Source: Candidatus Peregrinibacteria bacterium (lineage in GTDB: Bacteria > Patescibacteriota > Gracilibacteria > Peribacterales > Peribacteraceae). Taken from it: a stretch of 38,831 nt of DNA. Within the stretch, counting starts at the first letter, position 1; each line of letters begins with the position of its first letter. The DNA lies in NCBI GenBank assembly GCA_018662075.1, contig JABJGX010000090.1, positions 1 to 38,831 of the forward strand, read 5' to 3'. Position numbers and translations under genes: made by a program. Below the pieces are notes generated by a model. That model saw only the letters and a list, made by a program, of their open reading frames with translations, was not told where the DNA came from and did not search any database. This document shows, one piece after another, positions 31,587 through 38,831 of this stretch.

Positions 31587-32906
31587 ATGAAAAACGATAA
31601 CGACGCACAACCAGCTGAGCCCTCTGGCTTTCAGGAGATGGGTATCAGCGAAGACCTCTTAAAGATCCTCAATGCACGAGGCATAACGAAACCGACCCCA
31701 ATTCAGCATCAGGCTATTCCCGTGGCACTTCAAGGGAAAGATCTCATTGGTGTAGCGCAAACTGGTACAGGAAAGACCTTCGCATTTGGACTACCACTTA
31801 TTCAGCACCTAGCTGCAGGAAAGAAAAGAGCACTTATCGTGCTTCCTACACGAGAACTTGCATACCAAGTAGACGATGCCTTAAGGCCATTTGCTAATGC
31901 CGTTGGTATCAAGACTGCTGTCTTTGTTGGAGGATCACCAATGTACCTTCAGAAAAAGGCATTAAAGACGAACCCACGAATTTTGGTAACTACTCCTGGT
32001 CGACTTAATGACCACTTGGACCAAAGGACGGTAACGCTTAAGGAGGTTGAAATATTGGTTTTGGATGAAGCTGACCGAATGCTGGATATGGGTTTCAAGC
32101 CTCAAATTAACAAGATACTAAGTCAGATCCCACGTGAGCGTCAGACGTTGCTCTTTTCAGCAACAATGCCACAAGGAATTGTAAAACTTGCAACAGCAGA
32201 GATGGATATGCCACTGCGCATCGAGGTAGCGCAGGAAGGAACAACAGCAACAAATGTGGAGCAAGAGCTTATTATCGTAAAACAGCACGATAAGTTACAA
32301 CTATTAATATCACTACTAAAGGAGCATCAGGGAAAAATTATCGTTTTCTCTCGTACAAAGCATGGTACAAAGAAGATTACAAAAGTACTGAACGATGAAA
32401 GGTTCAAAGCCGCAGAGATCCATGGAAATAGAACATTGGGACAGAGAAGAGCTGCTCTTGCAGGCTTTAAGACAGGTGCAAGCAGAGTGCTCGTTGCAAC
32501 AGACGTTGCATCTCGTGGTATCGATGTTTCAGATATTGCGGTAGTTATTAACTACGACCTTCCAGATGACGCAGCAGATTACGTTCACCGTATTGGACGT
32601 ACGGCACGTGCTGGAAAAGAGGGTAAGGCTATTTCTTTCGCAACACCAACTCAAGCAGGTCATATTCGTGATATAGAGAGGCTAATCCGTACACCTATTC
32701 CACGAAAGGCACATGCTTCTCTTCCAACAGTTTCAATGGAAAGAGGGGGCGGAGGAGGTGGACGACCACCACGACGAGGAAGTGGAGGAGGAAGAAGCTC
32801 TGGCGGGTATTCATCAGGACGAAGTTCTGGAGGTTCATCTGGTGGACGAAGTTTCAGTAGTAGGAAACCGAAACCAAGCAGCGGAGGAAATAGGCGTCGT
32901 CGTTAA
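31587..32906 (+). CDS. DEAD-box RNA helicase with Gly/Arg-rich tail
   Basis: From ATG 31587 the protein has 439 residues. The RhlE/CshA-type helicase core carries the Q motif (GITKPTPIQ), motif I AQTGTGKT, motif Ia PTRELA, motif II DEAD, motif III SAT, motif V ATDVASRGID and motif VI HRIGRTARAG. The last 55 residues or so form a low-complexity Gly/Ser/Arg tail (GGGGGGRPPRRGSGGGR and similar) ending in RRRR. Such RGG-like tails bind RNA and promote condensation in other helicases. It probably unwinds structured mRNA or rRNA. Confidence 0.93.
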   Translation: MKNDNDAQPAEPSGFQEMGISEDLLKILNARGITKPTPIQHQAIPVALQGKDLIGVAQTGTGKTFAFGLPLIQHLAAGKKRALIVLPTRELAYQVDDALRPFANAVGIKTAVFVGGSPMYLQKKALKTNPRILVTTPGRLNDHLDQRTVTLKEVEILVLDEADRMLDMGFKPQINKILSQIPRERQTLLFSATMPQGIVKLATAEMDMPLRIEVAQEGTTATNVEQELIIVKQHDKLQLLISLLKEHQGKIIVFSRTKHGTKKITKVLNDERFKAAEIHGNRTLGQRRAALAGFKTGASRVLVATDVASRGIDVSDIAVVINYDLPDDAADYVHRIGRTARAGKEGKAISFATPTQAGHIRDIERLIRTPIPRKAHASLPTVSMERGGGGGGRPPRRGSGGGRSSGGYSSGRSSGGSSGGRSFSSRKPKPSSGGNRRRR

Positions 32907-32946
32907 TAAATTTTCGATTTCATAATCTGTCGACTATGTTCATTTA

Positions 32947-33138
32947 ATGATAGATCGTGTAAGACATTCAGAAAAGAATAGAAACCAAGACCTTCTCGAT
33001 GACTTCGATACTCTTAAAGATAAGTGGTATGATATGTTCCCAGAGCCTTTTGGGGCAATTGAGCAGTCGGAGAACTCAAGTCAGTGGTTATTTGATAGAA
33101 GTCAGAGTAGGGTAAATGGAGGTTCATCCTATAATTAA
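32947..33138 (+). CDS. Small hypothetical protein, 63 residues
   Basis: ATG 32947 opens a 63-codon frame with a polar, acidic and basic composition (RHSEKNRNQDLLDDFDTLKDKWYDMFPEP). There is no transmembrane segment and no recognised family. A TATGTT hexamer lies 6 bases before the ATG. It is probably real because it fills the gap between two expressed genes and the next promoter overlaps its stop, but support is modest. Confidence 0.45.
   Translation: MIDRVRHSEKNRNQDLLDDFDTLKDKWYDMFPEPFGAIEQSENSSQWLFDRSQSRVNGGSSYN
33130..33135 (+). promoter_or_regulatory. -10 element TATAAT
   Basis: A consensus TATAAT overlaps the last codons of the 63-residue frame and lies 14 bases before ATG 33150 of the DUF1761 gene. 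Confidence 0.5.
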
Positions 33139-33149
33139 CCCACTTCTCT

Positions 33150-33566
33150 ATGATAGACTTTTCAAGTATTAACTTCATTGCTGTTCTCATGGCATCTATT
33201 GCATCTATGGCAATTGGTTTTGTCTGGTATAACCCAAAGGCATTTGGTAGTGCGTGGATGAAATGTATTGGCATGACCGAAGCAGATCAAAACAAAGAAG
33301 ATATGAAGAAGTCGGTGGGAATAGGATTCATTGCTACTGTTATTAGTATGACATTTATTGCTCTTATATTAGAGATTATTGGTACATCTACTATAACTGA
33401 AGCAGCAACCGTTGCTGTTGTTCTATGGGTAGCAACAGCGCTTCCAGGGGCATTACATGGCGTTGCGTGGGAGAAGCATCCTATGCATCTTGTGTACATT
33501 AATACCGGTAATGCGCTGGTGACATATATCGTTGGTGCTGTCATCTTGCAATGGTGGCCTGCATAA
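33150..33566 (+). CDS. DUF1761 family membrane protein
   Basis: The 138-residue protein has four predicted transmembrane helices (about 7-28, 52-75, 82-105, 115-137). The DUF1761 pattern is present, with FVWYNPKAFGSAWMKCIGMT after the first helix. The function of the family is unknown. Confidence 0.82.
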   Translation: MIDFSSINFIAVLMASIASMAIGFVWYNPKAFGSAWMKCIGMTEADQNKEDMKKSVGIGFIATVISMTFIALILEIIGTSTITEAATVAVVLWVATALPGALHGVAWEKHPMHLVYINTGNALVTYIVGAVILQWWPA

Positions 33567-33594
33567 CTTACACTTTCGCTCCTACTTTCTACTT

Positions 33595-34218
33595 ATGATG
33601 ACTATGTCACCAAAACTTCTTATTCCACTATTTGCTCTCGCAATTTTACTTTCCGCATGTACAACGTCAGTTGTAACTAATGAGGATCGAGAATTACCAA
33701 TGCCAACTGAGTTAGAAGGTCTTAGAGATTCAAGGTCAACATTTACAGGAACATTAAATGAAGTTCTTTCAGACAGCTTGTTTGCATTTGTTGGATCAAA
33801 AGGAGATATCATCTCACATGAATGTAAGTTTAATGAATTTACAACAGAGGTCGTATTTGACAATGGTATGCCAGTGTCACTAACAGCATCTATCGCTATT
33901 AATAGCCTCGAGACTGATACAGGAAAACTGACAGCACACCTATTAACAGATGATTTCTTCTCAGCAGAAACATACGAGACGGCAACTTTCGAGTCTACGT
34001 CTATTGTGATGAATAAAGGAGAAGACTTCACAGTTACAGGTACTCTTACTATAAAAGATGTGAGTAATGAGGAGGTTATTACAATGGTCATCAACGAAGA
34101 ATACGTTCAGGCAAGTCATACAATAGATAGAACAGCATATTCTATTGGCGGACCTACAGAAGGCCTAAAGGCTGTAAATGCAGCGATTCCACTAGAGATC
34201 AAAGTAGAGCTTCAGTAA
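33595..34218 (+). CDS. YceI-like lipoprotein
   Basis: From ATG 33595 the protein has 207 residues (ATG 33598 and 33604 are alternatives). A lipobox LLSAC marks a lipid-anchored exported protein. The mature part shows the YceI lipocalin-like beta barrel (SLFAFVGSKG, SIAINSLETDTGKLTAHLLTDDFFSAETYETATFESTSI, FTVTGTLTIKDVS). YceI proteins bind isoprenoid or other hydrophobic molecules in homologues. Its TAA directly abuts the stop of the convergent TPR gene. Confidence 0.82.
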   Translation: MMTMSPKLLIPLFALAILLSACTTSVVTNEDRELPMPTELEGLRDSRSTFTGTLNEVLSDSLFAFVGSKGDIISHECKFNEFTTEVVFDNGMPVSLTASIAINSLETDTGKLTAHLLTDDFFSAETYETATFESTSIVMNKGEDFTVTGTLTIKDVSNEEVITMVINEEYVQASHTIDRTAYSIGGPTEGLKAVNAAIPLEIKVELQ

Positions 34219-36114
34219 TTACTGATTTCCCAATTGGCTTAAAGCAGATGTGGCCCTGGTATTGCCTGGGTCATGTTTGAGTACTTCAGTAAATTGCTCG
34301 ATAGCCATACCGATCTTATTTCGATCTGCATAGGCAATACCAAGGTTAATGCGAGCGGCGACGAATCTTGGTTCTAGGTCTACTGCTTTTTCTAGGCTCT
34401 CTAGGCTCTCTCTATTTCTACCTACCTTCTTATAAGCAGAAGAAAGGTTGAAGTGCACCTGTGGAAAGAAGGGGTTAATCTGAAGTCCCTTTTCAAGTAT
34501 GGCAATTGCATCATCTATCTGTCCTGCTTGTATATATAAAGACCCTAGGTTTACATATGGGGTGACCAGAAGAGGGTTCGCTTCAATTGCCTGTTCATAG
34601 TATTGCCGCGCCATAGAACCATTTCCAACTTGCATGAGCATAAGACCTTTACCCTGTAATGCAAGAGCGTTTTTAGGGTTTAGGCGAAGTGCTTCATCGT
34701 AGTGGTTTCGAGCAGCATGAATATCGCCTTGTTCCCTTCGTGCAGAACCAAGATTGGCAAGGATCTTACTTTCCCCCTCTTTAATATCCGATGTGGTTCG
34801 GCTGTGTTCCCAGCTCAGAGCTAGAGATGTTTCATAGTGCTCGATTGCCTTATCTGTTTCACCTGTGCTTCTTAGATGGTTTCCAATGTTGTTATAGGCA
34901 ATGGCAGAATTTGGGTAGGTATCGATAGCATTCTGGAAAAGAGTTGCCGAGTTGGTCCAGGTAAGAGATTGCATATTACAACCAATTCCAAGTCCTATAA
35001 GTACTGCAATAGACCCATAGTTTACAAAATTGTTTTGGCGAATGTAGGATCCGACTATAAACAACAGTCCAATCATTCCGGCATATGCATATCTGTCTGA
35101 CGCAAAGTAGATGAAGTCCCCCTTAGAGAAGTTCAGTACACTTGGTGACACACAGAGGGTAAACCATGCAAGTCCGAAGAAGATCGCCTTTGTACTTTTA
35201 AGCGAATATATTCCAATGCCAATAATGGCAATCATAACAACCAGAGGTAGTAGAAGTGTTGGGTTTGTAAGGCTGACGTCACTCGTAAATGGATAGAGGA
35301 CAGAGAGGTGAGTCGGAACAAAAAACTTTTCTATATAGAAGATGAAACTCTTCGTTGGAATAAGTATCTTCTCAAGAAGGGTTGAGCTTCCAAGAACACC
35401 TGTTTTCCCAAACACAGCAATGACTGCAAAAATACCCGAAAGTACAAAGTAGGGGATTTTCTCTTTCATCATATTCTTTGTCATATTCCGAGCCTCTTTC
35501 CAGTCGATAAGAAGAAGAAGTACAGGAAGTCCAATAACAGTGACTTTCGCAAGAAGCCCTAGTGCAAAGGCAGAAATAGACACGTAGTAGTGGCAGCGTT
35601 GGCTGGTACGCCTATAGGAAATGTAGCTAAGAACAGATGCAAGAAGCCATGCAATAGACAGAAGGTCTTTACGGGCACTAGCCCAGACAACAGCTTCGGT
35701 GTTAAGCGGATGCAGTGCAAAGACGAGCCCGAGGAATAGTGCAATCCATCTCTTGTGCATCATGGTGGCAAGAAGCCATGTTATAAGAAGGCTATTGACC
35801 AGGTGCAATGCGAGATTGTGAAAGTGGTACACAGAAGGATTGATACCTCCAATCATGTAGTCCAGTTGATAGCTTATTAGGGTCAGTGGAATGTAGAGTT
35901 CAGGGTCGTACGTCGTAAAGACGGTATAGAGGTTTTTTAGTGTTATTCCTCTGATTGCAGGGTTCTCGTAGATAAGCATGCCGTCATCCCATCGTACAAA
36001 CCCAAAAGAAAGCGAAGGCCCGTAGACAATCAGGAGTATAAAAAAGAAGAGTCCAACGATGCTGAGCAGCACGGATCTCTTTGGAAGAATGTCTAATGGG
36101 GAGGCAAAATTCAT
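34219..36114 (-). CDS. TMTC-like polytopic membrane protein with TPR repeats
   Basis: This 631-residue protein has about ten transmembrane helices in residues 1-400, followed by at least five TPR repeats to the end (AYNNIGNHLRSTGETDKAIEHYETSL and similar). The membrane part has GT-C glycosyltransferase hallmarks, VRWDDGMLIYENP and HPLNTEAVVWASARKD, as in TMTC/O-mannosyltransferase relatives. It probably glycosylates exported proteins using a lipid-linked sugar, with the TPRs on the outside or holding partners. The -10 of its promoter overlaps the stop codon of the upstream VIT gene, so it has its own transcript. Confidence 0.85.
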   Translation of the reverse strand: MNFASPLDILPKRSVLLSIVGLFFFILLIVYGPSLSFGFVRWDDGMLIYENPAIRGITLKNLYTVFTTYDPELYIPLTLISYQLDYMIGGINPSVYHFHNLALHLVNSLLITWLLATMMHKRWIALFLGLVFALHPLNTEAVVWASARKDLLSIAWLLASVLSYISYRRTSQRCHYYVSISAFALGLLAKVTVIGLPVLLLLIDWKEARNMTKNMMKEKIPYFVLSGIFAVIAVFGKTGVLGSSTLLEKILIPTKSFIFYIEKFFVPTHLSVLYPFTSDVSLTNPTLLLPLVVMIAIIGIGIYSLKSTKAIFFGLAWFTLCVSPSVLNFSKGDFIYFASDRYAYAGMIGLLFIVGSYIRQNNFVNYGSIAVLIGLGIGCNMQSLTWTNSATLFQNAIDTYPNSAIAYNNIGNHLRSTGETDKAIEHYETSLALSWEHSRTTSDIKEGESKILANLGSARREQGDIHAARNHYDEALRLNPKNALALQGKGLMLMQVGNGSMARQYYEQAIEANPLLVTPYVNLGSLYIQAGQIDDAIAILEKGLQINPFFPQVHFNLSSAYKKVGRNRESLESLEKAVDLEPRFVAARINLGIAYADRNKIGMAIEQFTEVLKHDPGNTRATSALSQLGNQ

Positions 36115-36120
36115 GCCTAG

Positions 36121-36126
36121 ATACTA
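36121..36126 (-). promoter_or_regulatory. -10 element TAGTAT overlapping the VIT stop codon
   Basis: On the minus strand TAGTAT ends 6 bases before the TPR-gene ATG at 36114, and its first three bases are the TAG stop of the VIT-type gene. Confidence 0.4.
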
Positions 36127-36873
36127 CATTGCGATGTCCGCAATGTCTCGTAGAAGTACACCAATACCATAGGCAACAAATGCGCCAAGTGCCCCAACAG
36201 TAACAATTTCGATAGGCCCACGGAAGATGCGTTCTTTTGTCACGATGCTTCTTGTAAGCCCGAGTATCGCTAGTGCTCCGAAAGTTGACCAAATGGCAAT
36301 GGTAAAGCGGCTATCTGCTTCTAGACGAAGTAGGTATGGAAGGAGTGGAATAGAACCAAATACCAAAAAGCTAGAAAACGTCATTAGTCCATGCACAACA
36401 GGGTGCCCTCCCGAGTCGCGTATCATTCCATGCTCTTCAGCCATCATGACATCTGCCCAGACGTCTTTATCACTGGTGATAATATCGACAACACTATCCA
36501 AGTCTTTCCCCGTAAACCCTTTTCTTTCGTACGCCTCACGTACTTCTTCTTTTTCGATCTCTGGAATTTCCTCTATTTCATCCATCTCTTCTTTTCTAAG
36601 TTTTTCAAAATGGTCCATCTCAGACTTAATAGCAAGGTACGATCCTGTTCCCATAGAAGTGCCATCGGCTACGAGGTTTGCAAGTCCAAGAATAATAACG
36701 ACGTAGTGCGGTAGGTCTGCTCCAACTGTTCCTGCAACGACCGCAAATGTCGTTACAATTCCATCGTTACCGCCATAAACAATATCTTGAATAAATGGAC
36801 CAAGTTTAGAACCATGGCGTTCTTCAAGCTTATGTTCTTCAAGCCGCTGCTTTATAGTCTCATCAGTAGTCAT
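36124..36873 (-). CDS. VIT1/CCC1-type metal transporter
   Basis: The 249-residue protein has the first-helix motif DIVYGGNDGIVTTFAVVAGTVGA and LVADGTSMGTGSYLAIKSE of the vacuolar iron transporter family. An acidic cytoplasmic metal-binding domain follows (EEMDEIEEIPEIEKEEVREAYERKGF), then three C-terminal helices. It should export or sequester Fe2+ or Mn2+ across the cytoplasmic membrane. In this family the Glu-rich domain collects metal ions for transfer. Confidence 0.9.
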   Translation of the reverse strand: MTTDETIKQRLEEHKLEERHGSKLGPFIQDIVYGGNDGIVTTFAVVAGTVGADLPHYVVIILGLANLVADGTSMGTGSYLAIKSEMDHFEKLRKEEMDEIEEIPEIEKEEVREAYERKGFTGKDLDSVVDIITSDKDVWADVMMAEEHGMIRDSGGHPVVHGLMTFSSFLVFGSIPLLPYLLRLEADSRFTIAIWSTFGALAILGLTRSIVTKERIFRGPIEIVTVGALGAFVAYGIGVLLRDIADIAM

Positions 36874-36880
36874 TTTATGT

Positions 36881-36908
36881 AGTGTACACTGAAAGCGCTT
36901 TTTCGCAA
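36881..36908 (-). promoter_or_regulatory. VIT promoter TTGCGA-16-TACACT
   Basis: On the minus strand TTGCGA (36903-36908) and TACACT (36881-36886) are 16 bases apart, and the ATG follows 7 bases after the -10. The -10 lies within the perfect palindrome AGTGTACACT (36881-36890), a possible operator for a metal regulator. Confidence 0.55.
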
Positions 36909-36932
36909 TCTCTCATCTAGGTAGTGCTGATG

Positions 36933-36938
36933 TACAAT
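36933..36938 (+). promoter_or_regulatory. -10 element TACAAT of the SLH gene
   Basis: TACAAT lies 7 bases before ATG 36946, a leaderless arrangement divergent from the VIT promoter. Confidence 0.45.
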
Positions 36939-36945
36939 ATTAATC

Positions 36946-38091
36946 ATGTTGAAGCCAAAGATTATTGTAGCTTTCATTGCAGGCATGATTGCAGTGTTTT
37001 CCGGTAGTGTTGTTGCACAGCAGTTTGGAGGACTTCTTTTTCCAGACGTAGTGCCAAATGATTATTTTTATGATTCAGTTAATCGATTCGCAAAGAAAGG
37101 AACTATCACAGGGTATGACTCTGGTCGGTTCGGTCCACACGACTATGTAACGCGCGGTCAGGTTGCAGTTATTTTAGATAGATACGACCAGCAGACAATA
37201 AGCTTGATGCGAAACCAGATAGCGCAGATTAGAGGGCAATTGGGTCTTGGTGCATGTGGTGATGGGTCTATTCAGGTTGGCGAAGAGTGTGATGATGGTA
37301 ATTCATTAAATGGAGATGGTTGCACGGTTGACTGCCAAGAAGAGATTCACTGTAGTGGTGGATACAAGATAGGGGACAGGTATCCAGCACCAGACGGGTG
37401 TAATATCTGCTCTTGTACAGAAGCTGGTATTGCATGTACCGAGAGAGCGTGTACGCAAAAGAAATGCTTCTCTAGTGCTGAATGTATTCAAAGCGAAGTG
37501 TGCTCTGTTGAACAAGGTGATTGTAGATATCCTTGTCCAAAGGGTGCTGTATGTATTCAGGCATGTGCAGGAGTATGTATTCCGCGCGCAGCCACAACAA
37601 TTTGTGGTAATGGCACATGTGAAGATGGTGAAACAGCATTCCCAGATAGAACAGGGGCAAGTCTATATTGTCCGCAAGATTGTGATCTTGGAGGACCAGT
37701 ATGTGGAGATGCAATTTGTGCAGCTGGGGAAAGCGATGAATACAGAATTGGGGACAATGGTCCTGAATTATTGCGTCGTGGAACATGCCCAGAAGACTGC
37801 GAAGGTGGCTTAACCTCATGTGAGCAAAAGAAGAAAAGTATAGACGTTCTGTTTGATAGGAATGTGAAATGCGAAGAGGATTCAGACTGTACGGTATTTA
37901 CACGCGGATGCAGTCCATACCTCACGTGTGGGAAGGCAGTACAGAAAGATCAGATCATCATGGTTACGTCAGAGGTGCTGAAGTACGCAGATGAATGTGC
38001 TACAGAAGAACCGACACTCTGTGCTAGTTGTTTACCAAGCAGTGCCCAGTGTATAAATAACGTCTGTACTGTTGTACAGGGAGATCTTTAA
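36946..38091 (+). CDS. Cysteine-rich SLH surface protein
   Basis: The 381-residue protein has a signal peptide (1-25) and one SLH domain (about 30-85, FPDVVPNDYFYDSVNRFAKK). A DUF4215-type segment (CGDGSIQVGEECDDGN, DGCTVDC) follows, then a von Willebrand C-like segment (DGCNICSCTEAGIACTERAC). Two repeats of the CGNGTCEDGE ... CPQDC type come next, and a cysteine-rich C terminus. Most cysteines are probably disulfide-bonded outside the cell. The SLH domain would bind wall polymers. This domain mix is known from Peregrinibacteria and other CPR surface proteins. It ends on a TTAA shared with the next gene. Confidence 0.85.
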   Translation: MLKPKIIVAFIAGMIAVFSGSVVAQQFGGLLFPDVVPNDYFYDSVNRFAKKGTITGYDSGRFGPHDYVTRGQVAVILDRYDQQTISLMRNQIAQIRGQLGLGACGDGSIQVGEECDDGNSLNGDGCTVDCQEEIHCSGGYKIGDRYPAPDGCNICSCTEAGIACTERACTQKKCFSSAECIQSEVCSVEQGDCRYPCPKGAVCIQACAGVCIPRAATTICGNGTCEDGETAFPDRTGASLYCPQDCDLGGPVCGDAICAAGESDEYRIGDNGPELLRRGTCPEDCEGGLTSCEQKKKSIDVLFDRNVKCEEDSDCTVFTRGCSPYLTCGKAVQKDQIIMVTSEVLKYADECATEEPTLCASCLPSSAQCINNVCTVVQGDL

Positions 38092-38831
38092 AACTGGTAT
38101 GTCTTATTAAAACAATGCTTTGTGGCAAACCACAACGCTGCAATACTTCCGAGTACGATAAATACAATACCTCCTGCTCCTGTTTCTGGTTGTCGAGTTG
38201 GTCCACTATTAGAGAAAGATGTTGGGGCTGGTGCAGTATTTGGAGCATCTCCAAACGCAGATTCAATAGGATTCCCATCACCGTCAAACGGATGAATACG
38301 TACACTATCTGCTGTGTATGGGTTCTGTGGAATGTTTGAACCTGATGGTGCAGCTACTGGCGTTGGCGCAGGTGTATCGAAAGGAGATGATGGTGGTGGA
38401 GTTGTTGTATTTACATCGTTTCCTCCCTGTGGGACATTGCCAAAGACATCATTATCCAAAAGAGATGTAATATCTTGGAAGTCATCAGCAGCAGTTGTCG
38501 TGATGATAATCACTCCTTGGATGTCTGAAGAGGTTGCAGACGTGTAGTTATACGATCCTGCTGGCATATCCAGAGTGATCGTAAAGTTGTCACTTTCTCC
38601 TTGGAAGAGTGTTTTTGTCTGAAGACAGTACCCTGTATCACTACAGAGCTCTTGGGACTCTAAGATATGTGGAATTGCCTGATTGTTTGTCCACGTGATT
38701 GTTTGTCCATGTTCTACTTCCAGGGTGACTGGTGAAAGGCCATCTGCTGTGATTACGACATTTTTCTGTTGATCTCCACTAGACACTTGTCCAGTAAGAG
38801 ATTCTACTCCCTGGAAAAATATGTATCCAAT
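38088..38831 (-). CDS. Cupredoxin-like surface protein with LPXTG-like C terminus, 5' partial
   Basis: The frame is open through the window edge, so the N terminus is missing; GTG 38786 is internal. A cupredoxin-like domain is visible (VVITADGLSPVTLEVEHGQTITWTNN, IPHILES, then AGSYNYTSATSSDIQGVIII). The usual copper motif Y-x-C-x2-H-x2-M is Y-T-S-A-T-S-S-D-I here, so the C-terminal Cys, His and Met ligands are replaced. A Pro/Thr-rich linker follows. The end is QPETG, a hydrophobic helix and a lysine-containing tail, resembling a sortase sorting signal. Two cysteines (LCSDTGYC) may pair. It is probably a wall- or membrane-attached adhesin-like protein rather than an electron carrier. Confidence 0.75.
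   Translation of the reverse strand: MGYIFFQGVESLTGQVSSGDQQKNVVITADGLSPVTLEVEHGQTITWTNNQAIPHILESQELCSDTGYCLQTKTLFQGESDNFTITLDMPAGSYNYTSATSSDIQGVIIITTTAADDFQDITSLLDNDVFGNVPQGGNDVNTTTPPPSSPFDTPAPTPVAAPSGSNIPQNPYTADSVRIHPFDGDGNPIESAFGDAPNTAPAPTSFSNSGPTRQPETGAGGIVFIVLGSIAALWFATKHCFNKTYQF

Noticed and set aside
34213..34224. CAGTAATTACTG palindrome at the YceI/TPR junction
   Set aside because: It is made mostly of the two abutting stop codons and has no T-run, so it was not called as a terminator or site.
36227..36706. Long plus-strand frame opposite the VIT gene
   Set aside because: It is serine-rich antisense shadow of a clear transporter gene, with no promoter or family match.
371..38831. Recoding of UGA to glycine as in Gracilibacteria
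   Set aside because: All conserved genes are full-length without in-frame TGA, so nothing here supports UGA being read as an amino acid. Only its absence as a stop is seen.
1..38831. CRISPR array, insertion sequence or prophage
   Set aside because: No regularly spaced direct repeats with unique spacers, no transposase or integrase frame, and no phage structural genes were seen.

Overview
The window is about 38.8 kb of gene-dense bacterial DNA (roughly 40-45 % GC by eye). I read 33 protein genes, two intact tRNA genes and a short array of tRNA-like debris. The mix points to the Candidate Phyla Radiation (Patescibacteria), with Peregrinibacteria or a near relative as my best guess. The evidence is a T4SS-pilin-type small membrane protein, a stand-alone VirD4/TraG-like ATPase, an SLH protein carrying DUF4215-type cysteine-rich repeats, short intergenic gaps, and few metabolic genes beside complete information-processing genes. 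This placement is inference; no rRNA gene is present to confirm it.

Layout. 1-370: tRNA-His plus three degenerate tRNA-like units. 371-2655 (minus): pilin-like protein and a PKD/transmembrane/proline-rich protein, coupled through TAATG. 2724-6277: M24 aminopeptidase, then two secreted cell-wall proteins (3D domain with peptidoglycan-binding repeats, and an RlpA-like barrel). 6376-9396: VirD4-like ATPase facing a DUF1622 membrane protein. 9508-11753: YbaB, MltG, a 47-residue membrane peptide and a LOG-family protein. 11750-18770: Der and LeuS (divergent), an AT-rich methyltransferase, an RsmF-like rRNA methyltransferase and an AT-rich KAS III-like enzyme. 18791-22411: DnaG, RpoD and a DUF378 protein. 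22573-29219: UvrD-like helicase-nuclease, an unknown membrane protein, RdgB and FtsK. 29333-32906: RmlD-like reductase, tRNA-Tyr, FAD monooxygenase and a DEAD-box helicase. 32947-38831: small proteins, a YceI lipoprotein, a TMTC-like TPR membrane protein, a VIT-type transporter, the SLH protein and a cupredoxin-like surface protein cut by the window edge.

Three global properties stand out. First, none of the 33 stop codons is TGA (24 TAA, 9 TAG), yet no gene is interrupted by in-frame TGA. Second, about half of the genes have a -10-like hexamer only 3-11 bases before the start codon and no Shine-Dalgarno sequence, the arrangement expected of leaderless mRNAs. Third, several convergent genes end on shared or abutting stop codons, and only one clear intrinsic terminator was seen.

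The most unusual single genes are RpoD with an added C-terminal zinc ribbon, an RlpA-like gene whose signal peptide can only be translated from a non-AUG start (best ATC), a cupredoxin-like domain that has lost its C-terminal copper ligands and ends in an LPXTG-like signal, and an AT-rich KAS III-like gene.
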